A stretch of 64,000 nt of DNA, from contig CAJJBQ010000002.1 of NCBI GenBank assembly GCA_905182405.1, positions 682,001 to 746,000 of the forward strand, given 5' to 3'. The position numbers were made by a program, and so were the translations under genes. How positions within the stretch are numbered: position 1 is the stretch's first letter; the number at the start of each line of letters is the position of its first letter. The stretch comes from Akkermansiaceae bacterium. GTDB taxonomy: Bacteria; Verrucomicrobiota; Verrucomicrobiia; Verrucomicrobiales; Akkermansiaceae. Of this stretch, positions 45,434 through 55,063 are shown piece by piece. Under the pieces are notes generated by a model that had not been told where the DNA came from, ran no database searches, and was given only the letters and a program-made list of their open reading frames with translations.

Positions 45434-45832
45434 GTTATTAGGGTTTAGAACACGGGTCTTCACCTTTAAAGTTCTGATCACCAACTGGAGCGAAACACAA
45501 CTCCTTGCCTCAAGGATTGGAACTCAAATTCAAACTGCACTGATTACCCCGGAGCCGATCATCGTCACCAGAACAAGACCAACCTTTGCGAATAGACGGC
45601 GACCGGAGTGGAAAAACGAACTTCAATTCTGAACAAATGTAATCAAAGTCCGGAAGAATGCCAATCGGGGCTATTAGCCGCATGATAATCGCCAGTAGCC
45701 AGCTATGCCCTCCCCTGTAGTGATTTTTCCTCCTCCAGCCGACAACTTTGAGCCAAACGTCTCGAAAAACAGTTGCATTCCCCCCGTAAAACCAATAGTT
45801 CCCCTCTCCCGCCTACTGCGCCCCATACCACC
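45434..45832. other. Intergenic region upstream of rplS with no gene seen
   Basis: About 400 bp without a credible coding frame. No tRNA or clear promoter box was found. The last 60 bp before rplS are C-rich (CCCCCCGTAAAACC and CCCCTCTCCCGCC). Confidence 0.5.
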
Positions 45833-46180
45833 ATGACCATCATTGATAAGATCGAGCAAGAGCAACTGAAGTCAGACGTTACTGAGTTTAACGTTGGTGA
45901 TACGGTTAAGGTGAACACTCGTGTTGTGGAAGGTGGCAAAGAGCGTATTCAAATTTTCCAAGGCATCGTCATCGGCAAGCACGGTGGCAAGGGCCTCAAC
46001 TCAAGCTTTACGGTTCGTAAGATTTCCTACGGAACGGGTGTTGAGCGCGTCTTCTGCATCCACAGCCCCCGTATTGAGGGAGTAGATCTCGTTAAGAGAG
46101 GCAGCGTTCGTCGCGCCAAGCTCAACTATCTCCGCAGCCGTCTTGGTAAAAAGGCGACTCTTGTGAAGAGTGCTGACTAA
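45833..46180 (+). CDS. rplS: 50S ribosomal protein bL19
   Basis: The 115-residue protein is bL19 of the 30S-50S interface. [20 protein letters not shown], the following [31 protein letters not shown] and [13 protein letters not shown] are all conserved. The ATG at 45833 gives the normal length. The longer frame to 45773 has no homology. A strong terminator lies 22 bp after the stop, so the gene is probably monocistronic. Confidence 0.97.
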   Translation: MTIIDKIEQEQLKSDVTEFNVGDTVKVNTRVVEGGKERIQIFQGIVIGKHGGKGLNSSFTVRKISYGTGVERVFCIHSPRIEGVDLVKRGSVRRAKLNYLRSRLGKKATLVKSAD

Positions 46181-46202
46181 GCTGATTGCTTCCAATTTTT
46201 TT

Positions 46203-46236
46203 CGAGTCGTCCGGTCCTGCCAGGCGGCTCTTTTTT
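46203..46236 (+). terminator. Intrinsic terminator of rplS
   Basis: GAGTCGTCCGG (46203-46213) pairs with CCAGGCGGCTC (about 46220-46230) with two G-U pairs and one mismatch, followed by six T residues. Confidence 0.8.
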
Positions 46237-46301
46237 GGGCCAATTTTCGAGCACTACTTTTTACCTTTCCCCGCAGCCATTCAGCTTTCATCCTCTTAGC
46301 G

Positions 46302-47234
46302 GTGCGCGTCCCTTGGCCTATTACTTTCATTTCTCTGATCGGAGTCATCCTGATCACTTGGTTCATGCGTACCGGTGACATGGATTTCATGACTCCCGAG
46401 AAAATTACACTCGCACCAGAGGACTTCGGAGCGGATCTCGCGGTAGGAGTTCTTGTGATGCAGCCCAAGATCAAGAATGGCCCCAAAATCGACTTCCCCA
46501 CTCAACCTGTGGACGACGAGGTTCCTGTTGTCGCCGAGATTACCGATGAAGAACTGGGAGACCTCGAATCAGCCCCCGGGCTCGACGAATACCGGCAGTA
46601 TGCCCTCAACCATTCTGCCGCCAAGCTTCTCGCTCTCTCTTCCACTCTTCAGGCTCGAGGAGACTTCCAACGCGCGCTCTTGGCCCTGGAACGTGTGATC
46701 GACAGCTGTCCGCAAGCCTCCTCGGAAGAACTAAAACAAGCGATTGCGGATACCGCATCGCTGAGCCCCACCCTTCCTCGCTGGAATGTCGACCCTGTTG
46801 GAGAACGTTCTCTGATTCTGCGCTTCGGCAGCTGGAAAACAAAGAGCGAGGAGCTCAAAACTGCCGCTTTGGAGATTGCCACTCTCATCCGCAAGAATTC
46901 GGGAGATCAACTTAAAATCATTCCTAAAGTAGAGGTAACGAGCACCGAAACAGGAGTCACCGATCCCTCCATTGCCCTCTGGATCTCCGGCACCCAAAAC
47001 GGACATAGCAAAACTGGCCTCATACCCGTCCGAAGCGACAACGAAAATCTCACCGATGCGCTCACCCGAGGCACCTTTCTCAGCGTGCGCGGCTATCTTG
47101 CTAATCTTGGATATCCCTTTCCTCGTGGAAGCGAGAGCATTCCTGCGGTAGAATTACTCAGTCGCCATATCACACGGTCAATGTGGCGTGACCTGGCGAT
47201 CGCACTCACCAAGGAAAGTGAATCTTCAAATTAG
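46302..47234 (+). CDS. Membrane-anchored protein of unknown function
   Basis: From GTG 46302 the 310-residue protein has one N-terminal helix (WPITFISLIGVILITWF) and an acidic linker. A TPR-like part follows (LALSSTLQARGDFQRALLAL, about 120-140), then an alpha/beta part ending in RSMWRDLAIALTKES. I do not recognise a family. The frame is open to 46170 but that would run through the rplS terminator, so an internal start is preferred; GTG at 46302 is the best of several. Confidence 0.6.
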   Translation: MRVPWPITFISLIGVILITWFMRTGDMDFMTPEKITLAPEDFGADLAVGVLVMQPKIKNGPKIDFPTQPVDDEVPVVAEITDEELGDLESAPGLDEYRQYALNHSAAKLLALSSTLQARGDFQRALLALERVIDSCPQASSEELKQAIADTASLSPTLPRWNVDPVGERSLILRFGSWKTKSEELKTAALEIATLIRKNSGDQLKIIPKVEVTSTETGVTDPSIALWISGTQNGHSKTGLIPVRSDNENLTDALTRGTFLSVRGYLANLGYPFPRGSESIPAVELLSRHITRSMWRDLAIALTKESESSN

Positions 47235-47293
47235 TCCTAAGAATCAGCCCAACCCCCACGTTCTTACCTCTGAACGTCCAATTTTAACCATAG

Positions 47294-47998
47294 ATGCGCC
47301 TACTTCCTTTCGTTTCCTTCCTGATTTCTTTCGGGCTATCCGCAGCTGAACTAGACGCCGATGCGCTTAAAAAGCCGGAGATCAAACAGCTCAATGCCAA
47401 CGAGTATCAAATCGGAAAAGTAAAACTAAACAAGAAGACTCGCGAAATCACCTTCGGGGCCGGTGTCAACCTTGTAGACCGCCCTCTGGAGTATCTTTTG
47501 GTCAACGGAAAAGGCAAAGTTCACGAGGCCCTTTTCCTCTCCAATATTTCTCCCCTCAACCTTAACATCGCGATGAAACTTCTCGGCTTCCAGGAATCGA
47601 AAGAACTCTTCGAGATCGTCGACGAGGATTACCGCCCAACCGGAAAGTTTTTCGAAGTCTCCGACGAAGTAAAAAAAGCAGCCCGCCTCGATATCCTTGT
47701 AAAATATGAGGTTGACGGAAAAAGCAAAACAGTATTCATCAACGACCTCATTGTACACAGCATCACCAAAAAGCCCATGAGCACCGGCCCTTGGCTCTAC
47801 ACCGGTTCCTACCTCCACAACGGACAATTTAAAGCGGAGGTCAGCGGAGACCTCTTTGCCATTTTCCCAAGACAACCCGCCATGGTGAGTTATCCAGGGA
47901 AAGACAATCTCAACGACGACATCTGGTTCACTCATCCCACCCGCATGCCAGAAGAAGGAACAGTCGTCACCTTTATTATTAAACCTCATCAACCATGA
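47294..47998 (+). CDS. YdjY-domain exported protein
   Basis: The 234-residue protein has a signal peptide (RLLPFVSFLISFGLSAAELD) and a YdjY-like domain: LLVNGKGKVHEALFLSNI and PLNLNIAMKLLGFQESKELF. YdjY domains occur in periplasmic proteins often beside electron-transfer genes; function is unknown. The stop overlaps the next gene's ATG (ATGA), so the cyclase-repeat protein is translationally coupled. Confidence 0.75.
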   Translation: MRLLPFVSFLISFGLSAAELDADALKKPEIKQLNANEYQIGKVKLNKKTREITFGAGVNLVDRPLEYLLVNGKGKVHEALFLSNISPLNLNIAMKLLGFQESKELFEIVDEDYRPTGKFFEVSDEVKKAARLDILVKYEVDGKSKTVFINDLIVHSITKKPMSTGPWLYTGSYLHNGQFKAEVSGDLFAIFPRQPAMVSYPGKDNLNDDIWFTHPTRMPEEGTVVTFIIKPHQP

Positions 47999-49137
47999 AA
48001 AACATCCTCATCGCGGCTTTGTGTTTCGCTTCGCCCATCCTTGCTCAAGATGGTGCCCATCTCTCGCTTAAGCTCGAGATGCAACAGACGATCAAAAAGG
48101 GGAATACCTACCTTCTCTCCAAACAGCATGCCGAGGGATACTGGGGCAACCCCGAACTTCCCGCCTTCACCGCGCTCACGCTCCGGTCCCTCCTTTCCGA
48201 TCCTTCTCTCGATCTGAAGAAGCCCCTTCCGGAGAACTACACTCGGGGCCTCACTTGGCTCATCGCGCAACAGCAGGAGAATGGTGGCATCTACTCGATC
48301 GGACTCGCCACATACAACACAGCCTCCTCAATCATGGCCCTCATGGCGGCGAATCCCGTAAAATACAAAGTGCCGATCCTCAAAGCTCGCGCCTTCCTCG
48401 TGAACCAACAGACTGACTGGGGCGTCAAAGGGAAACTGGATTCAGAGTTTGATGGTGGCATCGGCTATGGAGGATCCTACAATCACTCAGACCTTTCCAA
48501 CACCCACCTCGCACTGGAAGCTCTCTACCACACCCGAACTCTCGCCACCGACGCTGGCGAGAAAAAGCAACCGGAACTCGATTGGGCCGCTGCTCTCGAA
48601 TTCGTGACAAAGTGTCAAAATCTACAAGAGACCAATAAGGGTGACAAAGCCGGAAACGATGGCGGCTTTGTCTACTTCCCCGGAAACTCAAAGGCAGGCG
48701 AAGATGTCGGAGAGGATGGAAAGATAGCGCTCCGCTCCTATGGCTCCATGTCCTACGCCGGTCTCCTCTCTCTCGTTTATTCCGATCTCACCGCAGATGA
48801 CCCACGGGTCAAAACAGTCATCACATGGCTCTCGAAAAATTTCACATTGAAGGAAAATCCAGGCCTCGGCAATCAGGGACTTTTTTACTACTACCATGTC
48901 ATGGCCAAGACTCTCGCTGCCGCGCACCTCCCCACTCTTGACGGCCCAGGAGGAAAGAAAATTGATTGGCGCAGCGAACTCTCGACAAAGGTCCTCAGCA
49001 GCCAACGCGAAGATGGCTCGTGGATCAACGAGATTTCACGCTGGATGGAAAACGAGCCCATCCTCGTGACCTGCTACGCGGTCATGACCTTGGAACAGAT
49101 CCACCGTACTTTTCCCCTCAAGGCTGAGTCGAACTAG
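47995..49137 (+). CDS. Second secreted prenyltransferase/squalene-oxidase-repeat protein
   Basis: The 380-residue protein has a signal peptide (KNILIAALCFASPILAQDG) and a repeat barrel with GYWGNPELPAF (about 46-56), QQQENGGIYSI, SQREDGSWINEISRWME and GYGGSYNHSDLSNTHLALEA. It is a paralogue in plan of the gene at 26365, not a close copy. The DXDD motif of cyclases is absent. Overlap with the YdjY gene's stop shows they are expressed together. Confidence 0.85.
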   Translation: MKNILIAALCFASPILAQDGAHLSLKLEMQQTIKKGNTYLLSKQHAEGYWGNPELPAFTALTLRSLLSDPSLDLKKPLPENYTRGLTWLIAQQQENGGIYSIGLATYNTASSIMALMAANPVKYKVPILKARAFLVNQQTDWGVKGKLDSEFDGGIGYGGSYNHSDLSNTHLALEALYHTRTLATDAGEKKQPELDWAAALEFVTKCQNLQETNKGDKAGNDGGFVYFPGNSKAGEDVGEDGKIALRSYGSMSYAGLLSLVYSDLTADDPRVKTVITWLSKNFTLKENPGLGNQGLFYYYHVMAKTLAAAHLPTLDGPGGKKIDWRSELSTKVLSSQREDGSWINEISRWMENEPILVTCYAVMTLEQIHRTFPLKAESN

Positions 49138-49140
49138 TCC

Positions 49141-49836
49141 TTAACGACCCTTGCGTTTCGCAGGCTTGGGCTTATCGAATTCTAGATAGGTAATTCCTGA
49201 AGCCCTACCATCTTTACCAAAGGCGCTCACCTTCATCGTCTTCACGGTGTAGACGTCTTTCACTCTCATGATGTCGGTGATTTCAAATTGCTTCAAAGGA
49301 GCGCGGGCTGGTTTGGGACCATATCCGATGACGCGCATGAGAGCACGCTGCGTCTTCGAAACCCACACGCTCACTTCCCGATAGCGGCCGCTTTTTTCCG
49401 GATTTAAAACGTGCACGCGCCAGCATTTTTGGCCCTTGATGGCATCCTCACCGGTAATACGGGGATTTTTCCAATAGAGAAATTTCAAGGCGAGGTCCTC
49501 GTAGCTCACATCGGTGTTTGCGATCGCCTGTGAGATTTTTTCCGGAGGAAACACATCCGTTTTTCCCTCCACAATTTGGCGCAATTCCTGTTTATCAGTA
49601 TTGAGCCGGAGGTGAAATCGTTCATTTCCTCCGTCGAGAGCAAACTGGATATTCTCACCACGTAGGAAGAGCGAAAGAGGCGTTCGCTGATTTCCCTTAC
49701 GAATAGAACCGTGAAGATCCTGCTCCTCTTGCAGCGCCGTAACCTGCCTCACCGACTGCATAATCTGCTCGGCATCCTGAGCTACCGAAACGGAGATGAG
49801 AGAGAAAGAGAGAAAAAAAATCACGAGTGGCTTCAT
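49141..49836 (-). CDS. LolA-like outer-membrane lipoprotein-sorting protein
   Basis: The 231-residue protein has a signal peptide (KPLVIFFLSFSLISVSVAQD) and a half-barrel of the LolA/LolB/YdcC type: SYEDLALKFLYWKNPRITG, CWRVHVLNPEKSGRYREVSV and RALMRVIGYG. Members annotated this way in Verrucomicrobia often accompany export or RND genes. Lipoprotein carriage is not shown. ATG 49836 starts the signal. It is convergent with the preceding gene, 3 bp apart. Confidence 0.75.
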   Translation of the reverse strand: MKPLVIFFLSFSLISVSVAQDAEQIMQSVRQVTALQEEQDLHGSIRKGNQRTPLSLFLRGENIQFALDGGNERFHLRLNTDKQELRQIVEGKTDVFPPEKISQAIANTDVSYEDLALKFLYWKNPRITGEDAIKGQKCWRVHVLNPEKSGRYREVSVWVSKTQRALMRVIGYGPKPARAPLKQFEITDIMRVKDVYTVKTMKVSAFGKDGRASGITYLEFDKPKPAKRKGR

Positions 49837-50043
49837 GCTGGAAAAGTAACAGTTCGGTGGGTATGACGACAAGTTGAATTGATTCATTCAGATAAAATGG
49901 CCGAGATTTGTTAATAACGTGTTGAGAAGAGCCCTTTTTTTACCTCTTTTTAGAATTCTTACCAATTGATGCTTGCGCCAAGTGCTCTCATTCCGATTTC
50001 CTACTGACAGTCAAAACGTCCTTCCTCCAAGCAACATTTTAAA

Positions 50044-51030
50044 ATGAGCCTCCGCAGCCAGCTTACCGATCTCCTCACCGATCTTCTCCCCCCCAATCCT
50101 CGTGAATCTATCAAGGGGACTGAGTTGATTCGTCTCGTTCGGATGAAGCTCGATGGCAACTACTCTGACGCATCTCTACGCTACCATTTCTCGATCATGT
50201 CCTGCGACCCTAGCTCGCCCATCGCGAAGGTTGAAAAGGGACAAGGCTACTACAAGCGTGGAGCCCAGATGCCAGCGCTCTCCGGAGCCCAGGAAATCGT
50301 CGCGATGCAACAAGGCCGTCTCGATGAACTGAATGATACCTCATCGACTAATCAGGCGATGCTTCGGATTCAAAAATTTCGGGCTATCGTTCACAAATAT
50401 GCGGAAACTCGTGGGCTCTTCACTTTTGAATTTCGTCAATCCCTCGGCCAATCTTCTTCCGTCGGAAACCTTTGGAAATTTCCGGAGATGGTGTTCATCG
50501 ACTGGGAACACGGCGACTTGACCGATGAAGGTCTTACACTCGATCCCGCTCACCTTGCACTCAAGCAAGCACTGGGGCTTCCACCGTATAGCCTGACTTC
50601 CGTTCGGATGCGCAGCGCAGCGAATCATGATCGCTTCCACGAAGACCTTTTCCAAACCGTCAGTGCTTCTCTCTGGGCCAACTCGGGCGAACTTTTTTAT
50701 GCCAATGGTATCGAAGACGAACTGCTCGCTGACCAAGTTCGCCTCCTAGCAAATCGCTTCGGAATCGGAGTGACAAGCTTTGGACTTTCTTCCGAAAATC
50801 TCGATGACCTCCCTCACCCCTCACAAATCGCCAACGCGATGCCTCGAGAAACGGAAGCTCTCATGAGCCGTCTCGATATCGAACGTATTGGACCAGCAAC
50901 CGCCAAAACTCACTGCGGTTGGGAAATCCTACAGAATCTCCGCAAGGATCACTCTGAGATGAATCACTTCCTGGCTTGGCTTGGAGGCTCTCTCGAAAGC
51001 GGCGTGGTGAAGCCCTTCTCGGAGGGGTAA
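50044..51030 (+). CDS. Conserved hypothetical protein with N-terminal winged-helix-like part
   Basis: The 328-residue soluble protein has a helical N-terminus (SIKGTELIRLVRMKLDGNYS), then SLRYHFSIMSCDPSSPIAKV and KGQGYYKRG, which look like a winged helix, followed by an alpha/beta region with FPEMVFIDWEHGDLTDEGLT. It recalls restriction-endonuclease or DUF-type proteins, but no family can be named. No partner gene lies close. Confidence 0.6.
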   Translation: MSLRSQLTDLLTDLLPPNPRESIKGTELIRLVRMKLDGNYSDASLRYHFSIMSCDPSSPIAKVEKGQGYYKRGAQMPALSGAQEIVAMQQGRLDELNDTSSTNQAMLRIQKFRAIVHKYAETRGLFTFEFRQSLGQSSSVGNLWKFPEMVFIDWEHGDLTDEGLTLDPAHLALKQALGLPPYSLTSVRMRSAANHDRFHEDLFQTVSASLWANSGELFYANGIEDELLADQVRLLANRFGIGVTSFGLSSENLDDLPHPSQIANAMPRETEALMSRLDIERIGPATAKTHCGWEILQNLRKDHSEMNHFLAWLGGSLESGVVKPFSEG

Positions 51031-51202
51031 AAAAGACCCCAGTAAAAAAAATCCGCCCATCACCGAGCGCCCTTCTTAAGGACGCGTCAGGCAACTTGCG
51101 TTCGATCTAAAATGGAGTCAGATTTTTCCAGATCGAAGCGGAACGGATCCTTTTAATTGAATTCATAAGGTTCGCAGACAAAGCTGAAATGGGGAAATCT
51201 GG

Positions 51203-51222
51203 CCTCATTTTGAAAAATGAGG
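51203..51222. repeat. Short perfect palindrome near the fabG end
   Basis: CCTCATTTT and AAAATGAGG are separated by two bases. There is no T tract in either direction, so it is not a clear terminator. Confidence 0.4.
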
Positions 51223-51263
51223 TCACCGGAGGCGCGCTTAAATTAAATGATCTTCCGACGAGC

Positions 51264-52010
51264 CTACATCGTCATTCCGCCATCCACAGCGAGGACTTGG
51301 CCCGTGATGTAACGAGCCTCTGGTCCGGCCAGAAATAGGACCGCATTCGCGATATCATCGACTTGCCCGAAGTCAGACAGTGGCACCCGCTTCACGATAT
51401 CCTCTTTAATCACTTCCGGAAGCTCCTCCGTCATGTCGGTCGTGATGAATCCAGGGGCGATTGCATTACAGGTCACCTTTCTCCCCGCTAATTCCCGGGC
51501 CACTGATTTGGTGAATCCAATGAGACCCGCCTTACTTGCCGCGTAGTTGGCTTGGCCTGCATTTCCAATCAGCCCGATCACTGAGCTGATATTGATGATG
51601 CGAGGCGCGTCACTCTTCATAAGTGAGCGCTGAAAGGCCTTCACCAAGTTGAAGGCCCCTTTAAGATTGGTATCGAGGACGGTGTCCCAGTCTTCGCTCT
51701 TCATCCGTAAGATGAGACCATCGCGTGTCACTCCCGCATTATTTACGAGGATATCGACCCCACCGAAGTCTTCTAGGACTTTTTTGCCACATTCCTGCAC
51801 AGCATCGAAATCTGAAACATCCAGGCCGTAGAATCGAGCACTCTCGGGATACTCGGCATTGATCGCCTTAGCAGCCGTACCACAGCTCGTTTCATTTCGA
51901 CTAATGACGGCGACTTTTGCTCCACGAGCAGCGAAGGCTTGGGCGATAGCGAGACCAATCCCACGACCGGCTCCTGTAATGACGACACGTTTTCCTGAAA
52001 AATCTGACAT
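51264..52010 (-). CDS. fabG: 3-oxoacyl-ACP reductase FabG
   Basis: The 248-residue SDR has the glycine-rich GAGRGIG (about 12-18), NNAGVTRDGLILRM (about 92-105), catalytic Ser in ISSVIG, YAASKAGLIGF with the Tyr-Lys pair, and the C-terminal YITGQVLAVDGGMTM. It is the NADPH reductase of the fatty acid cycle. ATG 52010 is chosen. The frame extends to 52142 but the extra residues are not family-like. acpP or fabD are not nearby. Confidence 0.93.
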   Translation of the reverse strand: MSDFSGKRVVITGAGRGIGLAIAQAFAARGAKVAVISRNETSCGTAAKAINAEYPESARFYGLDVSDFDAVQECGKKVLEDFGGVDILVNNAGVTRDGLILRMKSEDWDTVLDTNLKGAFNLVKAFQRSLMKSDAPRIINISSVIGLIGNAGQANYAASKAGLIGFTKSVARELAGRKVTCNAIAPGFITTDMTEELPEVIKEDIVKRVPLSDFGQVDDIANAVLFLAGPEARYITGQVLAVDGGMTM

Positions 52011-52690
52011 AGCTGAGTTTCCAAATTTCAGGGCGGAACCAAAGCGTAAAATCACCTCGATCAAGGGAGTTCCTCTTTCGTCCTTTCTGGAATTGTTAAA
52101 ATTATCTTCCACTTCTCCGACAGGAACGGATTGTGATTGCACGGCTCCTCAAGCTGCCACGAACAGCGTCCGGTCAACAGACAAGCCCGCGCCGGCGTGT
52201 ATTTTTGATTACAGTTATACACGTTGGTGAAGAGGGCGCCGTCGCACGCCAGGCGATCAAAGTTTCGTCATAGACACCAAAGCTCGAACGCGAAGCGTTA
52301 TCAGCAATGATTAATCTGGGCATGCCTAGAGTGTGCCCACCGTGATTACGAGACGTCAATACCGAGACCAGGGAGCTTGCCCTACTTCCTGGATCCTGCC
52401 CTTGGTGCTGTGAAATCGGCTGTTGGCATCGAACTCCCCATTACTATTAATCTCTCGACTTCGTCATTCGCCACGCTGCGGCACTTGCAAGATTGATCAC
52501 TTAAGCAGGAGACCGCGTATTTTTCAATCTTCGTATTGAGGAGCGCAACCTCTTCGGAGTGACTGCGAATAAGGGATATCTATGATAGAACAATTTTTAT
52601 ATCGAGATTCCTTTTTCGGAGCGCCGTCACCATTCGGTCGATGTTTCCAATGATCGTTTTGGTCAAGGCTTCGGCTGAGGTGTTTTCTAA
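52011..52690. other. 680-bp intergenic region with no recognised gene
   Basis: The few open frames here are short, with no family match or convincing start. A plus-strand frame ending near 52496 (IPRPGSLPYFLDPALGAV) reads a little like protein but is too short to call. I see no repeats or terminator beyond ordinary sequence. Confidence 0.45.
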
Positions 52691-54238
52691 TCACCTCGAA
52701 CTTCGAAAGGCGATCAGGTGTTTCCCGGTGCGGATGTAGATCGTGTTGTGATCGATGGCGGGTGTGGTCTCGGACTCTTCCTCGAGGTCGTGAGAGTGAA
52801 CTTCCTTGAACTCCTTCCCGGTGGCGACAATGGAGATAATGCCGTGACTTGCTACGAGGTAGAGGTGCCCATTGGCATAAACCGGGGACGCCGTGCACTG
52901 GCCGCCGAGTTCCTCGACCCGGTTGCGATAGATCATCTCTCCCTTCTCGGCATCCACCGCAGCGAGCACACCGCCGGCACGGATGAGGTAAATGATGCCG
53001 TCGTGGAGGAGCGGAGAGGGAATCTCGGGAATATTTCGGTTCACAGACCAGCTTGCGTGGGATTCGGTGACATCGCCTGATCCGCCGGGACGCACCGCCA
53101 TCAGGAACGGCTTGCCGGGCTTGTTCTTGAACCCCTTCATGAATTCCTCCTGACTCCAGGCTCTATCCTTGTCTTTGTCGAACCAACTCAGTATCGAATC
53201 TACCCGTTCTTTGCGTTTCTTTTGATCATCCGGCATCGGGAATCCGAATCCAGGGTGGTCGAGCGGAAGCTCCGGACGGAGCGGAAATGTGAATGGCGGC
53301 TTCATTTCCGACCGCTCAATCTTCCCGTTCTTATTGGTGTCGAACGGCAGAATCGAATCCCAAAACGGCTTCGGGTCGGTATCGATATCCCCATCGCCAC
53401 CCCTCCGTGCTGAAGAACCGAACACGTGGTCGCGATTCGCAACCGGAACGGCGATCGTTTCTCGCGAGAATCCAGTCGTGAACCACTTTCCTTGCCCGGT
53501 CCCCGGATTGTAGCCATGAAGCCTTCCGTGTCCGAGGATGACGAGATCCGCTCCCTCCTTGTGGTCCCAAATGATCGGAGTCGACCATCCGCTGCGGGAA
53601 AAGGGACGCGCGGTCTCCCAAACTTCGCCACCCGTGTCCTTGTCGAAGGCGACGACTCTAGAACGACTCAATGAGCTATCGGGCAAATTGCGATCGTCAT
53701 CGAGAACCATGATGACCGTGTTTTCGAAGCCGATTGGAGAGGTGGCCATTCCATAGAGAGTCTGGGGCGTGGGGATCGGTTTCTTCCAAACCTCTTTTCC
53801 ATCGTGGTCGTAGCACAGCAGTCCATAGGATCCGAAGTAGACGATGACGCGTTGGTTATCGACGAGCGGCGTCGACGAGGCTTGACTGGCGGCTCGGTGG
53901 ACTTTCTCCGTGCCCTTGCCTGGCGCGGCCATTCGCCAAAGTTCTTTGCCAGTCTTCCTGTCGAAGGCGAGCGTTAGTAACGCTCCGTCCATCTCCGCTG
54001 TGAGGAAGAGGCGGTCTTGTGACAAAACCGGGGAAGAGAGCCCCGGCGGAACAGAGACACGCCACGCCTCGCAATCTTTCCCAAGATGCACCGGTGGCTG
54101 ACACCCCTCGGCTATTCCAGAGCCGTTCGGCCCACGAAAGCGGTGCCATCCGCCAGTTAGTTCTGCCATCGCTTGAGAAGCGAGCAAAAACATGATGAGC
54201 AAGATAGACATGAGGTTGGGGTTCTTGTTTCTTTTCAC
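52691..54238 (-). CDS. Exported PQQ-like beta-propeller protein with EF-hand pair
   Basis: The 515-residue protein has a signal peptide (MSILLIMFLLASQAMAEL) and PQQ-propeller blades: WHRFRGPNGSGIAEG at the start, AFDRKTGKELWRMAAPGKG, CYDHDGKEVWKK and AVDAEKGEMIYRN. An inserted EF-hand pair occurs at about 290-380: DTNKNGKIERSEM and DKDKDRAWSQEEF. Such proteins are frequent in Planctomycetes and Verrucomicrobia; enzymatic activity has not been shown for most. The alternative start at residue 10 gives a cleaner signal. Confidence 0.88.
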   Translation of the reverse strand: MKRNKNPNLMSILLIMFLLASQAMAELTGGWHRFRGPNGSGIAEGCQPPVHLGKDCEAWRVSVPPGLSSPVLSQDRLFLTAEMDGALLTLAFDRKTGKELWRMAAPGKGTEKVHRAASQASSTPLVDNQRVIVYFGSYGLLCYDHDGKEVWKKPIPTPQTLYGMATSPIGFENTVIMVLDDDRNLPDSSLSRSRVVAFDKDTGGEVWETARPFSRSGWSTPIIWDHKEGADLVILGHGRLHGYNPGTGQGKWFTTGFSRETIAVPVANRDHVFGSSARRGGDGDIDTDPKPFWDSILPFDTNKNGKIERSEMKPPFTFPLRPELPLDHPGFGFPMPDDQKKRKERVDSILSWFDKDKDRAWSQEEFMKGFKNKPGKPFLMAVRPGGSGDVTESHASWSVNRNIPEIPSPLLHDGIIYLIRAGGVLAAVDAEKGEMIYRNRVEELGGQCTASPVYANGHLYLVASHGIISIVATGKEFKEVHSHDLEEESETTPAIDHNTIYIRTGKHLIAFRSSR

Positions 54239-54620
54239 TGTTATTCGAGCCTACTCTCTCAACGCCCGCGGACCAAGACACCAGTCCGAGTATCTCTTGC
54301 GAGGAACTAAATGCGCTCAAGGCGGAAGGCCCACACCACTGCTTCCGGATTGATCGAATCCTTGCTCGAGGCGGAAATCGCACTCATCGAGAAACATCTC
54401 GTCGCTGGGATGAGAGGAAGTGCCAGTCTCAAGAATCCTACGTCGGTCACTGATCCTCTCATAGATGCCTTGAAGGCGAATTACCTCCGCTAATATCGAT
54501 TTTGCTCGGTAAGGCACTCTTGTGGGACGTCGGATCTGACGACGCTCGTCTCGTCCTCCAGATCAAATGCACCTAGATCCATCCATGTCCAACCAACTGA
54601 ATCCTCTAAAACGCTACCCC

Positions 54621-55059
54621 ATGAACTACCAGTTCTTTGTGATCGATTGTCCATATTGCCATGCTCCACTGAGCGGAATCTCGGACGAATGTAATCTCTT
54701 TCGTAAATCCGAACCAAGAAGCTCACCAACGTCATCTCTCCCTATCAGAAAAGCTTTCTCCAGTGTCGACTCCACCTAATCACACTGAACTTTGATCAAA
54801 AGGCCGATCTCCCACCGATCATCTTCTGGATCTTCAACCGGGCTGGACTTTCGGAGGGAACCTCGAAACAAGAGAAAAACCGGGATATCGCCATTTTGAT
54901 CGAGCCCAACCTTACCCGACCGGCGGAGAATATCTCGCTGGCATGAAAATGACCATCGAGGGGCTGAGCGAACTACTCAAATCGGTCAGTCAAGAGCTCT
55001 CTCAGTCCGTCGTCCTTCAAAAGGATCTCCCCACGGATTTCGGCGCCACCGACTGCTAA
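54621..55059 (+). pseudogene. Decayed coding region of unknown family
   Basis: Protein-like segments appear in different frames. MNYQFFVIDCPYCHAPLSG begins at 54621. A second frame (54707-54946) reads PYQKSFLQCRLHLITLNFDQ and PPIIFWIFNRAG. A third frame, open from 54796 to TAA 55057-55059, reads PGWTFGGNLETREKPGYRHF and then GLSELLKSVSQELSQSV, and is the most convincing. Several stops interrupt each frame. I read the stretch as a broken gene, perhaps with the intact tail 54796-55059 still translatable. Confidence 0.4.
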
Positions 55060-55063
55060 TCTA

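Noticed and set aside
54600..54795. In-frame TGA codons in the decayed region, read as Sec
   Set aside because: Several TGAs and a TAA occur close together in the same frame, with no Cys context, so decay is simpler.
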